In this document: positions 47,512 to 58,999 of the stretch, in pieces | How the letters are laid out: each line of letters opens with the position of its first letter | How positions within the stretch are numbered: position 1 is the first letter of the stretch | From: Spodoptera frugiperda | Taxonomy: Eukaryota > Arthropoda > Insecta > Lepidoptera > Noctuidae | DNA: 64,000 nucleotides | Direction of reading: 5' to 3' | Assembly: GCF_023101765.2 (NCBI RefSeq) | Contig: NC_064217.1 | Span: 6,979,788-7,043,787, forward strand | The notes under the pieces: generated by a model | The model's database searches: none | The model's input: only the letters and a program-made list of their open reading frames with translations | Told to the model about the DNA's origin: nothing | Made by a program: the position numbers and the translations under genes

Positions 47512-50398
47512 AGTGATTGGCATTGTAATATGGATATTTTATATTAATTTTATTCTGAAAACTAATTAATATGTTATGTCGAACATGTTGATACGATAGG
47601 AATGATAAAGTTTTGTTCTCTGGAAGCATTTATGCCTTATTTCGATGAAACTAAAGTGTGGAGATGTGTTTCATATTTTTTTATCTAATTGGTAGAATAA
47701 GCAGTTGTTAAAATTTCATATTTCTATCATCATGTCTATTAAAGTGATGTAATCAAATGTTAGAGAAGAGATGTACGAGTAATGATTTCACTTTTTTACT
47801 CATAATATATTATGTTAAAGATTTGCAAAATGATGAAATATCTCGTTGTTGTTTAGGAGAGCCAGACAAGTTTAAACTTTATCTTTTCCTTGTCAGATAA
47901 ATGATTGTCATCATTTCTTTTTACCTACTTAAGTAGTATATACAGATTTTATTGTAATAAAATGTCAACATGCGTGAAAACATGTCTAGATAATCTTTAT
48001 CTCATATTTTAGTCATAGCTGTTGTGGTTTTTTACGATTGGTTGGATTATTTCTTAGATATTTAAGTAGATGTGGGGTGATTAGTGAAGGAAAATTCTTG
48101 AATGTTTTTTTTATTGTTGATGTAATTATTTTATTCTACGAAAATGAAAGAACTGCACTTAAGTCAATTTTATTTTGCTAAGATTTTTTACATTTTCGAA
48201 ATCCACTTTAGAGTAAGTATTCGAACATTGTTTAGTAATCAAATCATAGTTTCTAAAAATATGGTTTTGTAAATTGTTCATCCTTAATTTAAATTATAAA
48301 TTCGAATTTATAATACTGTTTCACTTTAGTTGCTTATTGAAAATTAGAAAATCAATGTACTGTCAGTTAATTAATATAATGTAAACAGTAGTTATGTTCG
48401 GTGCCATTGTGCGTCTATTATCACAATTAGCAATTTTACTTAGGTACTTATTAATTGTCTTTTTGGACATGATTGACTTTATTTCTCGTGATTTTCATTG
48501 TAATTCGTAAAGTAAGAGCGTAATGTTTAGTGGTGTAGTAGCTAATCTGGTGTTAAATTATTTTCCCTACATTTTTCTTTCATCTGAACAATGGTGATAG
48601 TCGTAGAAATGTCTAGAGCTAGAAATAAATATATATGTATTGTGACTATTGTGTGTGTGATGTATTGTCGTGACGTGTTTGTCGTAACAGTTGGAGACCG
48701 GAGTCAAGCGGTCAGCGCTCACTGTGAGTAGCGAGTAGTGAGTACCCTTCCATTAGCCTTTCAAGTAACAATTTCAAATATTCATTTTGTGACTTCTCTA
48801 GGGTACGTTAAATTAGCTTGACCTGGGCTTTAACTTGTCTAGACACACTTACTTGACCCTCTTGGGAGTTAGTACTTATGTGTTGTAAATAAAATATTGG
48901 TTTCGGTTTTGGGATTGTCTGGCCACCACCGAGTTTATTATTCTTATTTCTTTATTGCTGATAAATAATTATGTGCTCGTAAATTATTTGTAGGTAATCT
49001 CTTAAGAATATTGTTGATGAGATTAGATTACAATTTCTAGTATAGGTAGGTACTAGGTACCTATTTAGATAATCTCTTGGACTACACATTTGATATAGTG
49101 AATCCTCTTTTATAGGATAAACGCAGAGATTTGTTTAGACTTTTCTTTAAGTATGGATGATAAGAAGAATGGCATATTGTCATCCCAGTATGTTACGTTA
49201 GTAGATTTTTGTTTATCATTTAATTATTATAGCAACCTAACCTTAACAGGTAAGTGAGAGGACATGTATCTGAATGAATTGGTCCAAAGACATTATAATT
49301 CTTTCCCAAGCATGCCACTCAATTTGTCTAACAATTTAACCGACATAGTAAACATATCAAGATGTCTACATCATTCGGTATTGTACTTGTATGAGTACAC
49401 ACACGAAGGAATATTAAATAACAACCGTTTTTAAAGTGATTTTAGACAAATAGTGGAGTTGGTCCCACAGTCGGGTGGGCTGTAATCGCCGTCATTACAC
49501 CGTACCGGAGGGTGCTCGTGCGGTTTAGGGCTGTCGCCTACAGGTGAATGGAAAAAAAGGAAAATGGTGTGTGCAATCATGTGAGGCATATTCCCCGTTA
49601 TAATTGTAGGTTTTTGTATTGGTACTATATATGATGTCTCACTCTGTGAAATACTCGACGTTGTGCACTGGCTGAAATTAGAACCCAATTTTCTTCATAA
49701 ACTCGTCGTAGAAAAGTTATACTTTTTTATGACTGTCTGACACGACGGACAAAATTTTGGCACTTAGTATGTGTCGCAGATATTTAAACACATAGTTTAA
49801 TTAAATGAAATTCCAGTCTTATCAAATAACTGATGGAAAGTGGGTGTTGTATTCTGTCTATCCATTTGGGGAGAAAAACGGAGATTTTGTTTTTAACGTT
49901 GATAAGTCAGCGTTTGGCCACCAACCCGCTTACTGCCAGGATGGCGAAACGAAGATGGGGAGAATGTACTTTAGTAAAAAAAAACTTTTAAAATTGGAAT
50001 CCGTGTAAATCCTAAACTCCTGAGCCAGCCCTACGATCAGCTACCTATGTGATTGTTGAACCTTTCGAGCGAACTCCCGCCAATGTCATAATTCGTGTAT
50101 TGCATGTCTTAGTGATTTACGTTCTACTACATTTTAATTGTTTCTAAATTGAAAGTGTTGCCGCTTTGCGACCGATTATGCTAAATTGTACGTTATTAAC
50201 TAATAATGGAACGTTGAAAATTCCTTTTTCTCTTGCTCTTTTTGTTGTTTTGGATAATCGCTAGGCATTAGACCAGGTAGTGTGAAATCCTTTTCATCAG
50301 ATAGCATACAAAGGAGTTCCTACGCGATTGTATCCTTTGTTATTGATTAAGTATTTATAATTAAACTAGAATTAAATGGTAATGGAAATTGCCAGTTG
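47512..50398. other. Gene-free stretch, nothing firmly recognised
   Basis: Very AT-rich up to 48600. A GC-richer spot at 48680-48745 could be a small exon or promoter fragment (see findings). The 85-codon frame near 49431-49688 and the 67-codon frame at 49805-50008 carry no motif I recognise. Confidence 0.4.
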
Positions 50399-50489
50399 TT
50401 AAGTCTTTGACTGCCAATAGAAAACTGTTGAAGGCAAATCCTTCGCTAACGTCAGTCACCGGTGACCACCACGGCGTTCAATGTGTTAA
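50399..50489 (-). mobile_element. TTAA-bounded 91-bp MITE, copy 2
   Basis: This is the inverted counterpart of 11340-11430 with the same length and TTAA at both ends. The core is GGTCACCGGTGACC in place of GGTCATCGGTGACC, so it is more perfectly palindromic here. Confidence 0.75.
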
Positions 50490-52244
50490 AGTCTGGACAT
50501 ATTTAAGAGCGACTACCCAGCACGGGATCTTGGGTTTAATTTCCGCTAACACACAAAATCACGATGTTATGTTATTATGTTTTACACTCCATTGTGATTT
50601 ATCTATTAAGTCATAAACCTGATCAATTTAAGTCTTTGTACACAACTCGCGATACGATACATATACAAAATATTTAGATTAAAATGTTATGTTGCTACCT
50701 AGTTGCTTAAGTAGTCACAGCCATATACATATTAACCGATCAAGGGATTGTCAAGTTCGATAGGGCTGGGCAAGGTATTTTGTTTTAAAAATATCGTATT
50801 AAATAGTAACTTATTGTTTAAGAACAAGTTCCTCTATAAAGCGGGACTTATTACTGACAAAAAGTGTGTTAAGTAAATTCATTTCTTCAATAGGTATTTA
50901 GTTTCACCTAGTTAGTTACATTTATCCTTAAATTATATTATCGTAAAGCCAAAGTTTAAGCCTCGCTTTCAATGAGACTTTAGCTTTACAACAACAGTAA
51001 GTTCTGTTTACAATGAAAGCAGTGAGGCACGTAATTTGAGTGGATATCTAGTATTCGCAAACGATCCTCTAGTTATGCTAAACTTAGAATTAGATTGATT
51101 AAACGATATGCCGACTGAATAAGAATTGAGGTGAGGTATATTCTGATAGGTTATGGCCGTATTGTGTCGAATATTGACTTAGGGAAATTGGAATATTGAA
51201 TGATTTTGTTTGTTTGTGTTTGTTAGGTGAATGAAGTACGGTATATATGCGGTATGTATGTTGATATTTTATTGTGACTGTAATTTATATGCATGTTAGA
51301 TTTATGTAGACATAAATCTAGGTAATACGTATAGATACCAAGAGTCACTACGATTTTAAGTTTCATTACTGTATCTAGCTTTAGGATTTTAGAAGACAAA
51401 AACGTCATAAAACACGCATCTGACATTTTATTCGTACTTCAGCAAAACTTTAACACGAAACATTCTTTATTACCAACTTTATAGCAGTTGACATTTATCT
51501 ATTAAGCAATTTACGACCTTACAAACATTCCGGCTGATATATTAGACGTCTAACATTAAGTGCGTAATTCCGCTGAGATTTTGCGTCATATTTTAGGTTG
51601 TACGGAGACGAGCGGCGACCGCACGGTGGAACGACGTAGATTGGCTTTAAAAACACTTTATGACGTCATGAACACACTTCAATTCAGCCAGTCTCATGTC
51701 TTTATTAGGTCATTTAGCGGGGCTTGGTTAATTTCTAAAGAATCTAGGTTATACTGTACAAAGAAGTTGTGTGCTTGTGAAACGTGGTTGCTTGATTAGG
51801 TTTCCTTGGAAGTAAGCTGCGTGTGGCTTCGATTGGAACATGTCGGACGCCTTCAAGGGTTTTGTGTAACAGAAATAGATGTTATTTTCTATAATTACGT
51901 TGGAAACGTTTATTGTATTGTGTGCTGTGGTAATAGATACTAGGAATGGTACATAATTTACCGGAAAATGGCTATGTTTGTTACTGAACATTCGAATTGT
52001 CTTATTCATTTAGAGATGGCAAGTGTGACTGAATTACAATTCGTACCTAGTTATCCATTAGGTCGGATTTTCATATTATAGATCCTGAGCATTTTATGCC
52101 TTCCCCTCTTGTAAGAAAATGTTATTAAGTATTTCGATACTTGTAGAATTTACTTAAGTCTACGCGACTTTCACTTTATCTTTCGGAAAACATTTGTATC
52201 CTTTAAAGGACAGTCCAATTACCTACCTACCTATATATGTATGT
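50490..52244. other. Gene-free stretch, nothing recognised
   Basis: AT-rich and non-repetitive, with no gene found. Confidence 0.4.
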
Positions 52245-53236
52245 GTTACGGTAAATCTGATTAATTGAAAATTATTAATAATTTAACAAAATTATTAATA
52301 ATAACCACACGTTTTGGTAAATGTGAATAATCGATCGAAATTTATTACTTTTAGTAGTGATTATTAATAATTCACGACACATATTGGTGAAAGTAATAAA
52401 ATAAATATAAACCCTATGTTTTTTGACCAGCATGTATTTATTTATAATATTAAACACCGTCTTACGATTATATTAATTAGAGATCACACAAACAAGGTTA
52501 CTTGTACTTGCTTTAAACCGAAAGGACAACAAATTCACATATTCTGTGCGTAAGTGCGGGTCTGTGGACGGCGAGTAGGGGTAGCTCGCCGCCCGACCAG
52601 AACCAGAGCCATCAGACCACCACAGATGGGGCCCAGTAGGGCTGATGCCTGATCCGGAGCTGCGGACTACCTAGCGGGTTTACCGAGGCTCCGGCTCGAA
52701 AAGTAGGAGTAGGAACGGGGTGATTTTTAGTTAGTAAAAGTCTGACACTCCCTCTCGCCTTCCCCAAAAAGGGCACATTTATCACAAAATTAACAATAAA
52801 ATTCTTTTAAGAATCTAATCTACCATCAAACTTATGCAAAAATGTCTATTGTGGTACATAAAATTGTAACAAAAATAAAATTAAACAACTATTGTTTCAT
52901 TAACAAAATCTACACGAATCCTAAAAGCAATCATCAATAATCATATTTGGTTTGCCTGTAAATCTTCTGTAGCACCTATAAATGCATCAAATTAAAATTT
53001 TAAAAGTATTATCATAGAATTCAACAAATATTTGTTGTGCAAGTACAATATATTGCCTTTTAAATTGAAATAAAAATAACATCTTGGCCACTTATTACAT
53101 TTATCACTACTAGGGTAAAATTATTAATAATAAGCGACAAATGTGATTAATTTATCACTTTTACCTCAAGTTTCGGTAATTATTAATAATAGTAGATAAT
53201 TATTAATAATTTTCAATTATTCACTCTTACCGTAAC
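52245..53236. mobile_element. About 1-kb non-autonomous TIR element with subterminal repeats
   Basis: The left end GTTACGGTAAATCTGATTAA is matched inversely at the right end, where TTACCGTAAC closes the element. Both then share AATTGAAAATTATTAATAATT next to the tip. The word ATTATTAATAATT or close variants recurs several times within about 130 bp of each end. There is no transposase. A family C repeat lies inside. The superfamily and target duplication are unresolved. Confidence 0.7.
52555..52775 (+). repeat. Interspersed repeat family C, copy 4 (nested)
   Basis: It contains CATCAGACCACCACAGATGG, CAGTAGGGCTGATGCCTGAT, CCGGAGCTGCGGACTACCTA, CCGGCTCGAAAAGTAGGAG and CACTCCCTCTCGCCTTCCCC. It extends further 5' than the copy at 19036-19190 and agrees with the reverse of 12735-13080. 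It lies inside the TIR element, so it arrived later. Confidence 0.8.
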
Positions 53237-56200
53237 ATATGTACTTAGGTAAAGGTATCACAACTATTTCGTTGTTAAGATCTACAACTACTTGAAAGCT
53301 GAGTTATGTGTGAGAAACTTGAGACTATACCCTAAACAAACTAGACCTAAACCTATAAATGTTTTACTTTCAATTAATTCAGGTTTTGTTTTGGTTAAGC
53401 AACTGTTTACATGGCTTAGTTATTTGAGTACTGGGCGCTGCGGTTAACGTAACATTTTCAAATATTAATCGAAATGTTTGTTCTGGTTTCAGCTTCACAA
53501 ATTTCAGCGGCGTTCGTTACCAAACCTCCAGAGTTTTTAATTTTCCGAAATTTTATAAAATGACATGAATTTTGTTATACGTAAACTGCGGTGAAGTTAA
53601 GCGGCGCCGAGCGTTCCGTACGGAACGGAATTTATAATAACATTCGCGGGATATTTCTCTGGTTGAAATTTTTAATGAGTTATGGCAGTACACTTGGAGC
53701 TCGCGACTTAAAATGAATAGAGTCTCAGAGAATTACAACCAAGAATTAATTAGAGGACCGCCCCCATTGAAAAGTTTGGAAGTGTCGCCACCTGGCAATC
53801 CTGATACAAAACAAAACAGAAACAAAAGTACCGAAATCATCTTCACTCCGGCTGTATTTTGTTTTATTTATCGTAAGCACATTGAATATTAATTCGTTCT
53901 GTTTGAACGATGCGCACCTATGTTTTATTAACGAGCCTCATTTTAATCTTCGTCTGTAATTCTGTATTTAATATTAAGTACCCACGTCGACTCAGACGAG
54001 AAATAATTATTTTGCGTTCAATTTAAGATTAATAAACTTATCCACGAAATTAACTCCTTGACATATAACACTGGTATCTCCACGTAATTAATCCACCTAA
54101 TTTTATTTGACTCATTACATAGCTCAGAGAATTACACCACTCGAATTTCGTTAAGATTAAATTAGAGCAAATTACACGGTTTCAATGAAAACGTGGTGAA
54201 ACTAACAACTTGATAATATGATACTAGTACAAAGTAAACTAGCGTCGAAGGGTTTGAGGTGTAATTATTGTTCGGTACTTTATCTTGAACATTAATTTTA
54301 TTAGACGGCCAATGTGGCTGCATATAATTCCTAAGATGGCGTCCAAATTGGTCGATCGGCAGATTTGAGCGGCTCGACGCGTTCAACTAACTAATAGCTC
54401 CACTAAACACGTATGAATATTCATTGTCTTATAGGGATTTAGTGAAATTCGATCACTGCTTAAAACGATGTCAAAGGATAACGCTGTTCCGTTCTGTAAT
54501 AATAGAGCTGACGACGTAATTACTAGTGTAATTGCCTTGTAATTGTTGTGTTTGTAATGCTGATGACTATATCGTGACATTTAGGAGTGTAATTCACTGA
54601 TGTTTCAATCATTTTAACATATTTTATGAAGTTGACTAAGCACGAAAATGTATTTGATATTACAAGTGAAAAAATAAATACCGAAGTAAGCCTAAAGCCA
54701 GTCAGCCTGAAATAACATAGAGATTGAAATAATATTTAAAGAAATAATAGTAGCGGTACAAAATCAACATCTTTTATAAACATTGAGTTTAGAGAAATGA
54801 GCCGGTTAGGTATATCTAAGCCGAATATTCGTCTGTTTATCTCAAGCTAAGTATTTGAGTGAATTGTTAGGGAGGCCGGCGCCTCGAGCGGCGCTCATAA
54901 TAATGAAGTAGGTACGAGCACTGATCATCAAAGGGAGTTAACAATGAGTGTTTTTGACGGTCATTGCTCAATGCTCTTTGATCTAAACGTTCGTGGAGAA
55001 ATGTGCCAAATATTTGAGGTGGAATCACGGATCCCTTAGGTCAAGCGAGCAAAGGATTTGTGTGGGCGCCGACATCTTTACATCTCAAGCGCCCTACGCT
55101 GCCCTGATGAGGGGACTTTCATAATTCCACGTTTTATGTCTACGTGAGTATAATTCGGTGTGACGTCACTAAGCTAACGCTCCTGGAAACAGCTCACTCC
55201 ACGTTCCTATTAATATTCACCGAATTCGAAATGGTACTAATTCTACAAATTAATGAACGTTCTAAATTGCTTTTAATTACATATTTATTAATTTGGGACA
55301 TTCATCACAATGCCTCAATTTCAATTCGTATTAACCGTTCAAACGCGTACGTGCAAATAAGCACAGAACAATACGCATTGCGTGCGTTAATGACCCCTAA
55401 ACTGGTTAAATCCGTTTCATGCTCGGTTTGTTTCATTCACGATATTTTGATAATGGCGTAAATTTATGCAGCCGTACTTCGAAATCCGAGACTGCATAAT
55501 GACTTGGTGTCGGGCTTGTTTTATGCTAAGTACGAGGATGAAAGAGCCTGCAAATGTATGCAGATCGCTTGCGTGGGAAGTGGCAACAAGTGGTCGAGAC
55601 TTTGGTTCCGAAAAGAAAAAAATAGGCATTTGGGTCTTTTTGGCAGTCGAGATTAAACACGGGTTAATTAAAACATTAAGAGGCGGTACAAGAATTCGCG
55701 GAATCATGACAACATCTGGCCATCTGCACCGCAAGAATACATTTAAAACCTTAGAGGATAAGTTAATGGTACACATATTTGGTAACGATACCTTTGTATA
55801 TAGGAAGCCTTAATTATGTAAACTGTAAGTATTTTTCATCATCAGACCATTTCTGTAGAAAAACTATAATTAGAATTTGGTCGTTTGATCCCAAGCTTAG
55901 GCAAATGTTGAGCACCCAGCTCTATGAAGTATTTGTTCTATTCTTAGGATAAGCGGTCTAATAAAAGATAGGTAATCGTTTTCGAAGTTGTTGACTATAA
56001 AAAAATAATAGTCCCAACTATTATAGCCAGTGTTTTGCAGTAGGTATAGGTACTCGTCAATAGTACCTAATAGTAATTAAAAGTACCCTTAACCGACGAG
56101 CATGTATGAAAAGACGCTATGTAAGCTCCATAGCAATTGGCGTTCCATTGTCTCTGTCTACCTCCATGGGAGATACACGCGAGGTTATGTATGTATTATA

Positions 56201-58850
56201 TTATGTATGTTTAATGTGTACTCGTCAATAAAATGAAACCAAATTTGATGATAGGTGAAAAATGAGTTTCTGAACTTAGGAATATTATAAATAATGTTAC
56301 TTTATATAAGATCGATAAAAGTTACACGTGTATGTCTATTGTAAGCAGAAATTCAAATGAATATAGTCTGTGCTCTATTTACTGACGGTACAAAGGCTTC
56401 TGTAAATATAGTTCATCAATTTTATACCCCTTCGTGGCCTATTTTGTTCTATTATACCTAGGTAAGCTATATAATATGTCTACTAAATATTTATAAACCG
56501 TTCCACAGAATACTTATAACGTTTACTGATATGTTATTATATGATCGTCTAGTGTTTTATTTTTTTTACTATAGACATATTTTTGTTAATAAATATTATT
56601 ATTTACCTTTTCTAGAAAATTTCATTCCATCTTAAATGTTATTCGGATCGGATTTCACTTTGGCAAGTATTGGATTTTTATTTCCATTATTATGTTTATT
56701 TAAAGGCTTGTACGCAAATACAAGTAGTAAGCTTATATTTCACAATATTAAAACTCACATCACAATTGACAGCAAAAAGTCCACTGCTGAAATTTGGGCC
56801 TAGGATACATAGGATTACATGGAAAACGGGGAAATCTATATAGGGATTTTACAGGTTAAATCTTTTGGGCAAGACAGAATTTTAAATTTATTTTATTTAT
56901 ATTTGATACCTTCTATAGAAACTGGGTTAGTGCTGTGATTAAATTTAGGATTCAAAGATAAGACGGAGCAAAACTAGTTTATTTTTTCTTATTGACATAG
57001 ATTTTAAATATCGTACCTGAGCGTCTGCATTCATACACTGGCATGCATGTAAAGGCGCGCGGTGGGGCGTGTCGACTCGATCGTATCACTGATCCAGTAA
57101 TTACCAAGCATACACTAAATTTTCACAAACGCCCTTTATCAGATATTCAGTCAGTATGTTAATAGCACGTATTCCGAATGCCGGCAGCTCGTAATCTTTT
57201 TTTCCGCGCCACGAACCTTCGAGGGTGAAGTAACTAATTATAAGTCAACTATAATGCATTTTTAAGTGTTTAGTTTTAATAGTTGAGGAAATGTGTCGGG
57301 TTCTTTACATAATCACATTTCAGGTGCTTGGGGAATAGGGTGAGTGTGACTAACTTCACTTATTCAGAGTTCATTTGTAGGGCGTTTGCTTGTTTCTGGA
57401 CACAGTGCCATTATGACTGTGAGTTACGTACTACTAAGAATATTCTCAGTATGTATACAAAATCTACTTAGGTATATATTACATGTATTATCCCGTCCGA
57501 ATTTCTCAGCAGTATTATGTTAGCCCACTTCCTTCCACCTAACTTACTTTACTACAGAAATACATATCGTATTTCATTCTGTAAACTAAAAATCACAATA
57601 AGGTTGTAACATTTTCTCAAAATAAAGTTAATATAAAAAGAAAGAGTCTTTAAAAATACATGTTATTTATCCTTATGGATGAATATTGTGTCCTTTTCCC
57701 CATGACTGTGGGTGGTTTTAATTGCATTGCGTGAATTCATATTGTATGCTTACTTTATGCATTAAGCTAGAAATATTATTGTTTTATGTGAGCTGTAAAA
57801 GAGTATAACGTGCCAGCCGTTTTACTTCCTCATAAAAGAGAATTATTGAAGTGTATTTTCTATTTACCATAACAGTATGGAATAATAGTGGAATATTGAT
57901 GAGAGAAATAAAGCGTTGGGTTTCTGGGTTTATGTGGTTAATGCAAACGTAGTTTGGTAAATTACTAAAGTCTATAGGTAGAAGCTCCAAAATATGATAT
58001 ATTTGAAACAAAAATTTCTTATTCTTCATTATTTCAATATATTACGAAACCTCTAACTCAGTTGACACTCTCAGTAATGATTTCAAAAACAAAAATCATA
58101 AAATGGTTTCACTCGAGACACCCGAGTCCCGCACCGCATCTAAATGCACTCCTGAGTCCACATCTACTTTACTTTTAAACACGAAAAATGTCAACTCTTC
58201 CTTACCAAATGGAAGTAGTAGAAAAGTTGGCATTTTGTCGGGTGATTCATGAAGGGAACCGCCGACGAGGTAGATTTATGGTGGCTCAACCTGACGGCTG
58301 ACGTTTATTGCACAGAATAGCCCTCGATCTGTTATGTACCGAATATGTTATTTGTCGCAATACTTTATGCACTTTTCCTACTTGCGTTTCGAAGTTAGAT
58401 TCTAGAACTTATACGTCTAACTTTTATACTGGATTTGTAAATATGTCCCATAAAACCTTCTTGCTATAAGCAATTTTACTGACTGTTATTAAAAACTATA
58501 AATTATTCAACTTTATTAAAACGATCTGTTGAAAATAAACTCGAGCACCAATAAATAAATATCTATAGGTGTAACGTTATCTGTATCACTTTATATTTAA
58601 CACAAGCGAGTGGCAGAAATATTTATTTTATATGGAACACGAATGCACTTAAAGCATCTGCTCCAATAAAAAAATCTTCGCCATTCAACACGCATGTCTA
58701 TGACCACTTTATTTTACACTCGGAGACAAAAAAAGTGCCACCAGTATCAGCTATCAGGTGCACTTATCACGTAATGTCATTACGTGCCTTTAATGGCAAG
58801 GTGTAAAACCAGTTAAAATGTCGCGCGCAGGATTTGCTTAGTAAATTGCA
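53237..58850. other. Gene-free stretch with GC-richer, non-repetitive islands
   Basis: No gene is supported. Islands at about 53590-53780, 54870-55130 and 55440-55770 are noticeably less AT-rich. At the last, frames on both strands stay open for about 115 codons, which reflects composition rather than coding. They could be regulatory or old exonic DNA; I cannot tell. Confidence 0.4.
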
Positions 58851-58910
58851 TCGCATCCATTGCACCCAGAGAGAGGCGTAAGTCAGCGCGCGCCCGGGGC
58901 AATGCAGTTA

Positions 58911-58939
58911 TGACGTCATTAGCACGTTATGTGACGTCA
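58911..58939 (+). promoter_or_regulatory. Paired CRE palindromes in a GC-richer block
   Basis: Two exact TGACGTCA sites (58911-58918 and 58932-58939) lie 21 bp apart, two helical turns, in a block of about 200 bp that is much richer in GC than its surroundings and contains GCGCGC and CACGTG words. TGACGTCA is the CREB/ATF consensus. The spacing and setting suggest an enhancer or promoter, but no transcription unit is identified next to it. Confidence 0.35.
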
Positions 58940-58999
58940 TAACTCTCCAGCTATCTTCCGCCTGTCAGCAATTACCGCGATGGATGGAGCTACACGTGG

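Noticed and set aside
49805..50008. 67-codon ORF starting MKFQSYQITDGKW
   Set aside because: No family, splice context or conserved motif is recognised; the length is within chance for the window.
55417..55813. Overlapping ORFs of about 119 and 115 codons on opposite strands
   Set aside because: Neither has a recognisable motif, and both strands being open at once points to local composition rather than coding.
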